Origin: Erysipelatoclostridium sp. AM42-17 | GTDB lineage: Bacteria; Bacillota_I; Bacilli_A; Erysipelotrichales; Coprobacillaceae | Reading direction: 5' to 3' | DNA length: 64,000 nucleotides | NCBI RefSeq assembly: GCF_003480255.1 | Contig: NZ_QUIN01000001.1 | Span: forward strand, 62,001-126,000 | Shown here: positions 42,685 through 51,675 of the stretch, piece after piece | Position numbering within the stretch: the stretch's first letter is position 1 | Layout of the letters: every line of letters begins with the position of its first letter | Translations under genes and position numbers: made by a program | The notes under the pieces: model-generated | What the model was told of the DNA's origin: nothing | What the model saw: only the letters and a program-made list of their open reading frames with translations | Databases searched by the model: none

Positions 42685-43254
42685 ATGAAATTATTAGATG
42701 CAAGAGGACTAGAATGTCCTTTACCTGTTGTAAAAACAAAAGAATTATTAAAAGAAAATCAAGAAGTCAAAGTATTGGTTGATAATGAAATAGCAATAGA
42801 AAATTTAACTAAATTTGCTAGAGTTCGTCAATATCAAATACAAACTGGTAAACAAGAAAGTGATTATTTTGCAATCATTTCAACAGGAAAGATTGAAGGA
42901 GATATTATTGAAAATAAAGTAACTGGAAATATTATTGTCTTTTCAAGCCATGTTATGGGAAGCAACGCAGAATTAGGTGCTATTTTGATGAAATCTTTTA
43001 TTTTTGCATTAACTAAACAAGATCAATTACCTAGTGAGATGATTTTCTATAATGAAGGAGTCAAGTTAACAACAACAAAAGGGGACATTTTAAATGATTT
43101 AAAATATTTAGAAAGTCAAGGTGTAGAAATTGTAAGTTGTGGAACATGTTTAGATTTTTTTAAGCGTAAAGAAATGTTAGCGGTAGGAAGTGTTACTAAT
43201 ATGTACGACATTGTTGAAAGGATGGAAAAGGCAAAAAAAATCATTAAGCCTTAA
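42685..43254 (+). CDS. yedF: Selenium metabolism protein YedF
   Basis: 189 residues. N-terminal TusA-like domain (LLDARGLECPLPVVKTKELL with the CPxP cysteine) followed by a DsrE-like domain (IVFSSHVMGSNAELGAILMK, VEIVSCGTCLDFF). YedF is a marker of selenium metabolism and commonly lies next to selD. It may hand selenium between partners. Four bases follow selD; its stop overlaps the yqeB start. Confidence 0.95.
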   Translation: MKLLDARGLECPLPVVKTKELLKENQEVKVLVDNEIAIENLTKFARVRQYQIQTGKQESDYFAIISTGKIEGDIIENKVTGNIIVFSSHVMGSNAELGAILMKSFIFALTKQDQLPSEMIFYNEGVKLTTTKGDILNDLKYLESQGVEIVSCGTCLDFFKRKEMLAVGSVTNMYDIVERMEKAKKIIKP

Positions 43255-44069
43255 TGAATATGAATAACTTGATTATTGTAAGAGGTGGTGGCGATATTGC
43301 TACAGGAACAATTTATAAGCTTTATCAATGTGGTTTTGATGTTTTAATATTGGAAGTTGCTAAACCAAGTGCAATTAGAAGAAATGTTGCTTTTTGTGAA
43401 GCTATTTATGATACAAAAAAAACAGTTGAAAATTTAACCTGCTATTTAGCGCATGATAGAGATGAAGTAAAGAGCCTATTATCAAGACATCAATTAACTT
43501 TGTTTATTGACCCTGAAGGAACAATTATTCAAGAACTCAAACCTTTGGCTGTTGTGGATGCTATTCTTGCCAAAAAGAACTTAGGAACTAAAAAAGATAT
43601 GGCGCCAATTACCGTTGGTTTAGGACCAGGATTTGAAGCAGGCAAAGATGTAGATGCAGTGATCGAAACAATGCGAGGACACCAATTGGGTCGTATTATT
43701 TATCAAGGTACAGCGATAAATAATACCGGGGTACCAGGATTGATTCAAGGTTATGGAAAAGAGCGTGTCATTCATTCTCCATGTAGTGGTAAAGTAAAAC
43801 ATGTAAAAAAGATAACTGATATTGTAAAAAAAGGCGAGATCATTGCCTATGTTGACAAAACACCTATTTATGCAACTTTAGATGGTTTATTACGTGGTTT
43901 AATTAAAGAAAATTATGTGGTAACAAAAGGATTTAAAATGGCAGATATTGATCCAAGGGTTAACGAATATCAAAATTGTTTTACTATTTCTGATAAAGCA
44001 AGATGTATTGCAGGTGGTGTTGTAGAAGCTATTTTACATTTAAAGAGGGAAAAATATGATTTATCTTGA
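43254..44069 (+). CDS. yqeB: Selenium-dependent molybdenum hydroxylase maturation protein YqeB (EF2563 family)
   Basis: 271 residues. A Rossmann-like start (LIIVRGGGDIATGTIYKLYQ), then AVVDAILAKKNLGTKKDMAP, then VGLGPGFEAGKDVDAVIETM and a C-terminal barrel (VIHSPCSGKVKHVKKITD). This family occurs with orphan selD genes and Se-dependent molybdenum hydroxylases and is needed for their maturation; the chemistry is not settled. It overlaps the next gene by 14 bases. Confidence 0.92.
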   Translation: MNMNNLIIVRGGGDIATGTIYKLYQCGFDVLILEVAKPSAIRRNVAFCEAIYDTKKTVENLTCYLAHDRDEVKSLLSRHQLTLFIDPEGTIIQELKPLAVVDAILAKKNLGTKKDMAPITVGLGPGFEAGKDVDAVIETMRGHQLGRIIYQGTAINNTGVPGLIQGYGKERVIHSPCSGKVKHVKKITDIVKKGEIIAYVDKTPIYATLDGLLRGLIKENYVVTKGFKMADIDPRVNEYQNCFTISDKARCIAGGVVEAILHLKREKYDLS

Positions 44070-45177
44070 TCATGCGGCAACCAGTTTTCCTAAAATAAAT
44101 GAAGTTCAACAAGCTGTTCTTAATTGTATGAATACTTGTTCTAATGCCAACCGTTCTACTTTTCAATCATCTTTACAAGCAAGTCGTTTGCTTTATCAAA
44201 CAAGACAACAAGTAAAAAAATTATTTCATGTTCCTTTACAGGGATTTGTTATTTTTAATAGTGGAAATACTGAAAGTTTGAATACTTGTATTAAAGGAAT
44301 CTTAAAAAAGGGAGATCATGTTATTACAACTTATGCTGAACATAACAGTGTTTTAAGACCTTTATATCAATTACAATCTGATGGCTTAATTCAACTTTCA
44401 ATCACAGAACCTAAAGTTGATAAAATCAAAAAAGAAATAAATGACACTACCAAACTTATTATTGTGACTCACAGTTCAAATGTAACAGGTGAGTTTTATC
44501 CAATAAAAGAAATTGGACAATTAGCTCATGAAAATCAAATTTTAATGATGTGTGATGTAGCGCAAAGTGCAGGGCATATTGATGTTGATATGGTTAATGA
44601 AAATATAGATATATTATGTTTTAGTGGACATAAGGGTTTATTAGGTAATGCTGGTATTGGGGGGATTTGTTTAAGTCATGCCATTGACATAGAGCCATTA
44701 TTATCTGGTGGGTCAGGTATGAATTCATTTGATCATTTTCAAAGTCATTATTATCCAGAAAAACTAGAAGCAGGATCTTGTAATATTACAGGAATTGCTT
44801 CATTAAATGCAGGAATAAGTTATTTTTTAAAGCATAGAGAAATGATTTATGAAAGGGAAAATAAACTAATTAAATTATTAGAACAGGAATTAAAGAAAAA
44901 TGACTCTGTCATTCTTTATAGTGATTTATATCATAATCATGCTCCTATTGTAGCTTTTAATATTAAAGGAATGGATAGCTTAAAAGTTGGTGATCTTTTG
45001 AGTGAAAAATACCAGATTGCTGTCCGTTGTGGAGCCCATTGTGCACCTTTGATGCATCAACGTTTAAACACGGTCAAAACGGGCATTATTCGCGTGTCGC
45101 CTGCATTTGTTAATACTGAAGAACAGATTAAGGTATTTATTCAAGCAATTAGAGAAATAAGTGAGGATTTAAAATGA
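44056..45177 (+). CDS. Class V aminotransferase: cysteine desulfurase / selenocysteine lyase-like
   Basis: 373 residues, SufS/CsdB fold. Signs: IYLDHAATSFPKINEVQQA, VIFNSGNTESLN, VTHSSNVTGEFYPI, LCFSGHKGLLGNAGIGG with the PLP lysine, and the active-site cysteine loop VRCGAHCAPLMHQ. It would free sulfur or selenium from cysteine or selenocysteine. Inside this operon it probably feeds selenide to SelD or the hydroxylase ligand. It overlaps both neighbours (14 and 4 bases). Confidence 0.9.
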   Translation: MIYLDHAATSFPKINEVQQAVLNCMNTCSNANRSTFQSSLQASRLLYQTRQQVKKLFHVPLQGFVIFNSGNTESLNTCIKGILKKGDHVITTYAEHNSVLRPLYQLQSDGLIQLSITEPKVDKIKKEINDTTKLIIVTHSSNVTGEFYPIKEIGQLAHENQILMMCDVAQSAGHIDVDMVNENIDILCFSGHKGLLGNAGIGGICLSHAIDIEPLLSGGSGMNSFDHFQSHYYPEKLEAGSCNITGIASLNAGISYFLKHREMIYERENKLIKLLEQELKKNDSVILYSDLYHNHAPIVAFNIKGMDSLKVGDLLSEKYQIAVRCGAHCAPLMHQRLNTVKTGIIRVSPAFVNTEEQIKVFIQAIREISEDLK

Positions 45178-46574
45178 TTATTAGTGTGATTGGTTCTGGT
45201 GGAAAAACAACTAAAATTAAAGAATTAAAAGATCAATATATAAGTGAAAATAAAACGGTATTAATAACAACATCGACTCATATGAAGATTGAAGAAGATA
45301 CTTTGGTTAATCCAACCTATCAACAAATCATGTCATGTATCAATGAAAAAGGATATTGCCATGCGGGACAATTATCAGAAAATAATAAAATTACCTCACT
45401 TGATCATAATTTGATTAATCAATTAAAAAATGAAATAGATATTATTTTAATAGAAGCAGATGGTTCTAAAGGATTACCAGCAAAGTATCCAAGAAATGAT
45501 GAGCCAGTTATTCTACCAAATACAGATACAATTATTTTAATAACTTCTTTTTTTGCATTAGGTAAGCCAATTAAAGATGTTATTCACGGTTACGAACAGT
45601 TTTTAAATGAAACAAATTATAACGAAAACGATTTAGTTACGATTTTCATGATTGATCAACTTATTAAAATATATTTAAAAAAGCTGGCACTAATGAATAA
45701 AAAGATTCTTATTCAAGTTAATGAGGCTAATGGTTTATATCAAAAAGTCATGGCAAAAATGATTGAAGAACAATACGATTTAAGTTTGATTAATTCAAAT
45801 TGGTTTGTTGCACAGCCACATTTAGTTATATTAGGGGCGGGACATGTTTCACAATATGTTTGTCAAATAGCACAATTGTTAGATTTTTATACAATTGTTA
45901 TTGATGATAGAATTGAGTTTGCTAATGAAAAATTATTTCCGGAAGCGAATGAAGTTCATTGTATTTCTTACCATGATGCACAGCGTTATTTTCCAAATGA
46001 GAAAAATACATGTTTTGTCATTGTGACGAGAGGTCACAAAGATGATAAATTATGTTTAAAGAAAGTTATTGATATAGAAAGCCTATATGTAGGAATGATT
46101 GGCAGTCGAAAAAAGGTCAAAAAAACATTTGATGATTTATTAAACGAAGGATATAGTCAAGATTTAATAAATCGTGTTCATGCACCTATTGGCTTAGATA
46201 TTCATGCTGTCACACCTGGTGAAATAGCAATCAGTATTATGGCAGAAATTATTGATATAAAAAATAAATATCAATATTCAAGTATTTCTAAAGAGTTATT
46301 AAATGTTCATCAAGATGGTGTACTTTGCATTATTACGAAGAAAACAGGATCAACACCTCGAAATGTAGGAAGCACGATGTTTGTCACTCAAGATACTTCC
46401 ATTATTGGTTCAATTGGCGGTGGCAGTATTGAACATCAAGTTATTTTAGATGCTTTAAAAACGCAACATATTACTAAAAAACACTATGAACTAAATAATA
46501 ACGAAGGTGCTAAATTAGGTATGATTTGTGGTGGAAGTAATGATGTGTTATTTATTCCACTTTATTTTAGTTAA
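45174..46574 (+). CDS. YqeC-XdhC fusion, hydroxylase maturation
   Basis: 466 residues. Residues 1-205 are YqeC-like: IISVIGSGGKTTKIKELKDQ (P-loop), LITTSTHM, IILIEADGSKGLPAKYP. Residues about 218-365 are the Rossmann domain normally found at the C-terminus of XdhC (LVILGAGHVSQYVCQIAQ, CFVIVTRGHKDD, YVGMIGSRKKVK). Residues about 370-466 are the CoxI/XdhC domain normally found at its N-terminus (GVLCIITKKTGSTPRNVGST, SIIGSIGGGSIEHQ). So the two XdhC halves are in reversed order behind YqeC. XdhC proteins sulfurate or load the molybdenum cofactor; YqeC accompanies selenium-dependent hydroxylases. It ends at a terminator. Confidence 0.88.
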   Translation: MIISVIGSGGKTTKIKELKDQYISENKTVLITTSTHMKIEEDTLVNPTYQQIMSCINEKGYCHAGQLSENNKITSLDHNLINQLKNEIDIILIEADGSKGLPAKYPRNDEPVILPNTDTIILITSFFALGKPIKDVIHGYEQFLNETNYNENDLVTIFMIDQLIKIYLKKLALMNKKILIQVNEANGLYQKVMAKMIEEQYDLSLINSNWFVAQPHLVILGAGHVSQYVCQIAQLLDFYTIVIDDRIEFANEKLFPEANEVHCISYHDAQRYFPNEKNTCFVIVTRGHKDDKLCLKKVIDIESLYVGMIGSRKKVKKTFDDLLNEGYSQDLINRVHAPIGLDIHAVTPGEIAISIMAEIIDIKNKYQYSSISKELLNVHQDGVLCIITKKTGSTPRNVGSTMFVTQDTSIIGSIGGGSIEHQVILDALKTQHITKKHYELNNNEGAKLGMICGGSNDVLFIPLYFS

Positions 46575-46606
46575 GAAATGTACATGATGTATATTTCTTT
46601 TTTTAT
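46574..46606 (+). terminator. Rho-independent terminator
   Basis: AAGAAATGTAC (46574-46584) and GTATATTTCTT (46590-46600) pair with one wobble; T-run follows. It ends the maturation operon. Confidence 0.75.
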
Positions 46607-46615
46607 TTAAAATGA

Positions 46616-46666
46616 GCATTTTAATAAAATGCTATCTTGATGAAAAAAATAGTATGTGCTACAATT
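46616..46666 (+). promoter_or_regulatory. Promoter and 19-bp palindrome ahead of the purine permease
   Basis: TTGATG (46638-46643) and TACAAT (46661-46666) are 17 bases apart. Just upstream, AGCATTTTAATAAAATGCT (46616-46634) is a perfect palindrome, possibly an activator or repressor site for the permease-hydroxylase operon. Confidence 0.6.
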
Positions 46667-46708
46667 TTTACGTTTTATGGAAGGTTAGTGTAGATTTGGG
46701 AGGTTTAT

Positions 46709-48112
46709 ATGGAAAAAAAAGAGTATACAAGTCCTTATGAGTTTGAAGGAAAGATTCCTTTAAAACAAGCAATTGTTTTAGGTTTACAGCATGTTTTGGC
46801 CATGTTTGTAGGAAACTTAACGCCAATTTTAATTATAACTGGTGCCTGTGCGGCTATGCATGATGCTGCAGTATTTTCCAGCATTCAAATTTCGTTATTA
46901 CAAAATGCCATGCTTATTGCTGGTATTGTCACACTTGTTCAATTATTTTCAATTGGACCAATTGGTGGGAAAGTACCTATTATTATGGGAACAAGTTCTG
47001 GATTTATTGGTGTTTTTCAAAGTGTAGCTAATGTAATGGGCGGTGGTGTTTTAGGATACGGTGCCATTATGGGAGCAAGTATTATAGGTGGTTTATTTGA
47101 AACGGTTTTAGGTTTTTTATTAAAACCATTAAGACGTTTTTTCCCTTCAATTGTTACAGGAACGGTTGTTCTTTCAATAGGTTTATCATTAATTAGTGTT
47201 GGTGTTGGTTCGTTTGGTGGAGGAAGCACTGCTAAAGATTATGGATCTGTTGAAAATCTATTAATTGGTTTATTTGTTCTTGTTGTGATTCTTGCGTTAA
47301 AACACGGAACTACAGGAATGCTAAGTAATTCGAGTGTTTTAATTGGTATTATTTGTGGATATGTATTGTGTATGATTTTACCGTTATTTATTTCAACGAA
47401 AGGTGTGGCTAGTGATGGAACTGTGTTTGTTAAATCATGGGTATTAAATTGGGATAAAGTGGCACAAGCAAGCTGGTTTGCATTACCAAATTTTATGCCT
47501 GTTAAACCAATTTTTGATTTAAGAGCCATTTTACCAGTCCTTATTATGTTTATTGTTACTGCAGTTGAAACAGTTGGTGATATTTCAGGTGTTATGGAAG
47601 GTGGTATGGGACGTGAAGCTACTGATAAAGAACTATCTGGAGGCGTTGTTTGTGATGGTTTAGGTTCTTCTTTTGCTGCTATGTTTGGTGTTTTACCAAA
47701 TACTTCGTTTTCTCAAAATGTTGGTCTAGTTACAATGACAAAAATAGTAAATCGCTTTGCTTTAGCGTGTGGTGCTATTTTCTTAATTATTTGTGGGTTA
47801 TTTCCTAAATTAGCAGCGTTAGTTTCTATTATGCCTCAATCAGTATTAGGTGGAGCCGCTGTTATTATGTTTTCATCTATAGTAATGTCAGGTATTCAAT
47901 TAATTACAAAAGAACCACTAACACCAAGATCAATGACGATTGTCTCTGTTGCTTTAGGATTAGGATATGGTATTGGTGCTAATAGTGCGATTCTTGCTCA
48001 TTTACCTCAAGCATTTCAAATGATTTGTGGTGAATCTGGAATTGTACCTGCAGCTTTTGTTGCCATTATTTTAAACGTTTTGTTACCTAAAGATAAAAAT
48101 ACTGTTAAATAA
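46709..48112 (+). CDS. Uracil-xanthine (NCS2) permease, second copy
   Basis: 467 residues. Same family as the copy at 27558: LGLQHVLAMFVGNLTPILII, TAVETVGDISGVMEGGMGRE with the substrate glutamate, and SFSQNVGLVTMTKIVNRF. It heads the hydroxylase structural operon (13 bases before the FAD subunit), so its substrate is probably the purine used by the enzyme, such as xanthine, hypoxanthine or urate. TTGGGAGGTTTAT is the SD. Confidence 0.94.
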   Translation: MEKKEYTSPYEFEGKIPLKQAIVLGLQHVLAMFVGNLTPILIITGACAAMHDAAVFSSIQISLLQNAMLIAGIVTLVQLFSIGPIGGKVPIIMGTSSGFIGVFQSVANVMGGGVLGYGAIMGASIIGGLFETVLGFLLKPLRRFFPSIVTGTVVLSIGLSLISVGVGSFGGGSTAKDYGSVENLLIGLFVLVVILALKHGTTGMLSNSSVLIGIICGYVLCMILPLFISTKGVASDGTVFVKSWVLNWDKVAQASWFALPNFMPVKPIFDLRAILPVLIMFIVTAVETVGDISGVMEGGMGREATDKELSGGVVCDGLGSSFAAMFGVLPNTSFSQNVGLVTMTKIVNRFALACGAIFLIICGLFPKLAALVSIMPQSVLGGAAVIMFSSIVMSGIQLITKEPLTPRSMTIVSVALGLGYGIGANSAILAHLPQAFQMICGESGIVPAAFVAIILNVLLPKDKNTVK

Positions 48113-48125
48113 GGAGGTTTAATCT

Positions 48126-48920
48126 TTGCTTACTATTAATAATTATGTTCGTCCAAAAACAATAGAAGAAGCTCATGATTATGCTGTGAAACCTAAAAGC
48201 GTTATTTTAGGAGGAATGCTTTGGCTAAAAATGATGAATCGTGAAGTGGATTACGCTATTGATTTAAGTGATTTAAATTTAGATCAAATTGAAGTAAAAG
48301 ATGATGAAATACATATCGGGGCTATGGTTAATTTAAGAGATTTAGAAGTTAATCCGCTATTAAATGAGTATACTCACGGCGCTATCAAAGAGGCAATGAG
48401 ACATATTGTTGGAGTTCAATTTAGAAATTTAGCAACTATCGGTGGTTCTCTTTTTGGACGTTTTGGTTTTTCTGATGTTTTAACTATTTTTATGGCTATG
48501 GATGCTTATGTTGAACTTTATCCTACAGGGATAGTCCCTATACGTGAATTTGCTAACATGAAAATGAGCAAAGATATTTTAGTACGCGTTATTGTTAAAA
48601 AAACACCACTTCATATTGTTTATTTATCACAACGAAACAGTGAAACAGATTTTCCAATATTAACATGTGCAGTGAGTCATTTTAATAATGAATATTATTG
48701 TATTATTGGTGCACGACCATTAAAAGCGATTGACTTTATAGATGAAAATCATTGTTTTGAAGAAGGTATTAATGAAGATTCAATTAATAATTTTGTTAAT
48801 TATGTCATACCACAACTGGTTGTTGGAAGTAATTTAAGAGGATCTAGTGAGTATCGAAAAAAGATTGCTAAAGTCTTAATAAAAAGAGCTTTTCTACAGT
48901 TAAAAAAGGAGGAAGCTTAG
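48126..48920 (+). CDS. xdhB: Xanthine dehydrogenase-type FAD subunit
   Basis: 264 residues, started by TTG 48126 after a strong SD (AAGGAGG); no ATG lies nearby. It belongs to the medium FAD-binding subunit family: YVRPKTIEEAHDYAVKPKSV, ILGGMLWLKMMNREV, VGVQFRNLATIGGSLFGRFG (flavin pyrophosphate site) and a C-terminal CO-dehydrogenase flavoprotein domain. It passes electrons from the iron-sulfur subunit to NAD+ or another acceptor. It abuts the iron-sulfur gene. Confidence 0.92.
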   Translation: MLTINNYVRPKTIEEAHDYAVKPKSVILGGMLWLKMMNREVDYAIDLSDLNLDQIEVKDDEIHIGAMVNLRDLEVNPLLNEYTHGAIKEAMRHIVGVQFRNLATIGGSLFGRFGFSDVLTIFMAMDAYVELYPTGIVPIREFANMKMSKDILVRVIVKKTPLHIVYLSQRNSETDFPILTCAVSHFNNEYYCIIGARPLKAIDFIDENHCFEEGINEDSINNFVNYVIPQLVVGSNLRGSSEYRKKIAKVLIKRAFLQLKKEEA

Positions 48921-49400
48921 ATGAAGATTACACTTAATTTAAATGGTCAAGAAATCACAAAAGATATAGAGCCAGATTTATTGCTAATAGATTTTTTAAG
49001 AGCACAAGGGTGTTATAGCGTGAAGCGTGGTTGTGATACAAGTAACTGTGGTTTATGTACAGTTTTATTAAATGACCGTCCTGTTTTATCGTGTAGTGTT
49101 CTTGCTGTTAGAGCTTGCAACGGTACTGTTTTGACTTTAGAAGGTTTACAAGAAGAGGCTAAACCATTAGCTACTTTTATTGCAAGTCAAGGTGCTGAAC
49201 AGTGTGGCTTTTGTAATCCAGGATTTATGATGAATACACTTGCTTTGTTAAAAGAAAAACCAAATCCAACCGATGAAGAAATTAAAGAGTTTTTGGCAGG
49301 AAATTTGTGTCGCTGTTCAGGATATGAAGGGCAGCTTCGGGGAATTAAAGGGTACATTGCTTACTTAAAGGAAGAAGGTAATCATCATGAGTCAATATAA
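48921..49400 (+). CDS. xdhC: Xanthine dehydrogenase-type 2Fe-2S subunit
   Basis: 159 residues. The plant-type cluster is GCDTSNCGLCTVLLNDRPVLSC (C-x4-C-x2-C-x11-C pattern) and the second, helical cluster is QCGFCNPGFMM plus CRCSGY. These link the molybdenum centre to FAD. Length is normal. It overlaps the catalytic gene by 14 bases. Confidence 0.95.
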   Translation: MKITLNLNGQEITKDIEPDLLLIDFLRAQGCYSVKRGCDTSNCGLCTVLLNDRPVLSCSVLAVRACNGTVLTLEGLQEEAKPLATFIASQGAEQCGFCNPGFMMNTLALLKEKPNPTDEEIKEFLAGNLCRCSGYEGQLRGIKGYIAYLKEEGNHHESI

Positions 49401-51675
49401 ACATATTAAAAAACCTGTAATTAAAAAAGATGCAATGAACTTACTTTTAGGTAAACCTGCTTATGTTGATGATATTGTTAATCAAAATTGCTTAATTGTA
49501 AAAGTATTGCGGTCACCACATGCTCATGCCCTTATTCAAGAAATAGATACTTCTAAAGCTTTACAAATGGAAGGGATAGAAGCGGTTTATACATATAAAG
49601 ATGTCCCTCAAGCTCGTTTTACAATGGCGGGACAAACAGCACCAGAACCAAGTCCATATGATCGATTAATTCTTGATCAAAGGGTTCGTTTTGTAGGAGA
49701 TGCTGTAGCCATTGTTGCTGGTGAAAATGAAAAAATTGTTAATAAAGCATTAAAAAACATTAAAGTTAAATATGAAGTTTTAACACCTGTTTTAGATATG
49801 AACAAAGCCAAAGATAATGAAATATTAGTTCATCCAGAAGATAACTGGAAATCATTATGTCCTGTAGGTGCTGATAATAAAAGAAATTTAGTTGCAACAG
49901 ATACATGCAGTGATGGTGATCTAGATCATGTTTTTGAAACGTGTGATCAAGTTATTGAAAGAACATATCATACCCGTGCTAATCAACAAGCTATGATGGA
50001 AACTTTTAGGACATATTGTGAAATTGATCCCTATGGGCGTTTACATGTCATTTCTTCTACTCAAATTGTTTTCCATTGTCGCCGAATTTTAGCAAATGCG
50101 TTACAAATTCCCAAGTCTATGATTCGTGTAGAAAAACCACGAATAGGAGGTGGTTTTGGTGCCAAACAAACTGTTGTCGCCGAAATTTATCCTGCTTTTG
50201 TTACTTGGATGACTAAAAAGCCATCTAAAATGATTTATACACGCACTGAATCACAAACAGCAGCGACACCTCGTCATGAAATGCAAGTGACTGTAAAATT
50301 AGGTGCAATGAATGATGGAACAATTCGAGCTATTGATGTTTATACATTATCTAATAGTGGGGCATATGGGGAACATGGTCCTACAACGGTGGGATTATCT
50401 GGTCATAAATCAATTCCGCTTTATACAAATAATTTAGAAGCTTTTAAATTTTCATATGATGTTGTTTATACAAACTGTCAAGCTGCCGGAGCGTATCGAG
50501 GATATGGAGCAACGCAAGGAATATTTGCACTTGAATCTGCAGTAAGTGAAATGGCAGGAATTTTAAATATAGATCCTGTTGTTATTAGAGAAAAAAATAT
50601 GGTAAGACAAGGGCAAAAAATGAGTGCTTACTATAATGAAATAGCTCATGCTTGTGCGTTAGATCGTTGCATGGAACACGCTAAAAAACTATTTGATTGG
50701 CAACATAAATCAAAAGTTCGTATCATGGATAATGGAAAAATAAGAAGTGCAGGTGTTGCTATGGCTATGCAGGGTTCAGGAATTTCAGGTGTCGATGTGG
50801 GTTCTGCAACTATTAAATTAGACGATGAAGGTTTCTATACGCTGCATATTGGCGCAGCGGATATGGGAACAGGATGTGACACTATTTTGGCTCAAATGGC
50901 TGCAGAATGTTTGGATTGTGATGTTGAACAAATTGTAGTTTTTGGTGCTGATAGCGATATTTCACCTTATGATTCAGGCTCTTATGCTTCTTCAACAACT
51001 TATGTAACAGGTAAAGCAGTAGAGAAAGCTTGTGAAAAACTAAAAAACAACCTGTGTCATATAGCTTGTTCAATTTTAAACTGTTCCATGGAAGATGTTG
51101 TTTTTAATCAAAAGGGAGTAACGAATCTAAAGACAAATGAATTTGTTTCATTAAAAGAGATTTCACTTAAATCAATGAACGGAAATAATATTGAGACCCA
51201 AGTTACTGTCACTCATTCTTCACCTGTTTCACCACCACCCTATATGGTTGGAATGGTAGAAATCGAATTAGATAAAGAAACAGGACAAGTAGATATTCTT
51301 GATTATGTTGCTGTTGTTGATTGTGGTACTGTTATTAATACTAACTTAGCTAAGGTTCAAACAGAGGGTGGATTAGTCCAAGGTATTGGTATGGCTTTGT
51401 ATGAAAATGTTCAATATTCTCCTAAGGGAGTTATTGCCGAAAATTCATTTATGCAATATAAAATACCAACACGATTAGATATGGGAAAATTACGAGTAGA
51501 ATTTGAAAGTAGTTATGAACCAACAGGACCTTTTGGAGCTAAATCAATAGGGGAAATTGTCATTAATACACCTGCTCCAGCTATTGCTAACGCTATTTAT
51601 CGCGCTACAGGTGCCTATTTAACGGATTTACCTATGACACCTGAAAAGGTATTATTTGCTATTGATGATGAATAA
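49387..51675 (+). CDS. xdhA: Molybdenum hydroxylase catalytic subunit (probable Se-dependent xanthine dehydrogenase)
   Basis: 762 residues. Molybdopterin-binding and catalytic signs: QQAMMETFRTYCEID, KPRIGGGFGAKQ, CQAAGAYRGYGATQG (the conserved Arg) and GPFGAKSIGE with the base catalyst Glu723. In this family Se rather than S can be the ligand on molybdenum. The selD/yedF/yqeB/yqeC genes upstream and the purine permease point to a selenium-dependent xanthine or purine hydroxylase. Aldehyde oxidase-like activity cannot be excluded by sequence alone. It overlaps mocA by 11 bases. Confidence 0.9.
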   Translation: MSQYKHIKKPVIKKDAMNLLLGKPAYVDDIVNQNCLIVKVLRSPHAHALIQEIDTSKALQMEGIEAVYTYKDVPQARFTMAGQTAPEPSPYDRLILDQRVRFVGDAVAIVAGENEKIVNKALKNIKVKYEVLTPVLDMNKAKDNEILVHPEDNWKSLCPVGADNKRNLVATDTCSDGDLDHVFETCDQVIERTYHTRANQQAMMETFRTYCEIDPYGRLHVISSTQIVFHCRRILANALQIPKSMIRVEKPRIGGGFGAKQTVVAEIYPAFVTWMTKKPSKMIYTRTESQTAATPRHEMQVTVKLGAMNDGTIRAIDVYTLSNSGAYGEHGPTTVGLSGHKSIPLYTNNLEAFKFSYDVVYTNCQAAGAYRGYGATQGIFALESAVSEMAGILNIDPVVIREKNMVRQGQKMSAYYNEIAHACALDRCMEHAKKLFDWQHKSKVRIMDNGKIRSAGVAMAMQGSGISGVDVGSATIKLDDEGFYTLHIGAADMGTGCDTILAQMAAECLDCDVEQIVVFGADSDISPYDSGSYASSTTYVTGKAVEKACEKLKNNLCHIACSILNCSMEDVVFNQKGVTNLKTNEFVSLKEISLKSMNGNNIETQVTVTHSSPVSPPPYMVGMVEIELDKETGQVDILDYVAVVDCGTVINTNLAKVQTEGGLVQGIGMALYENVQYSPKGVIAENSFMQYKIPTRLDMGKLRVEFESSYEPTGPFGAKSIGEIVINTPAPAIANAIYRATGAYLTDLPMTPEKVLFAIDDE

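Noticed and set aside
46574..46708. Purine riboswitch before the second NCS2 permease
   Set aside because: The conserved three-way junction bases are absent; the region holds a terminator, a palindrome and a standard promoter.
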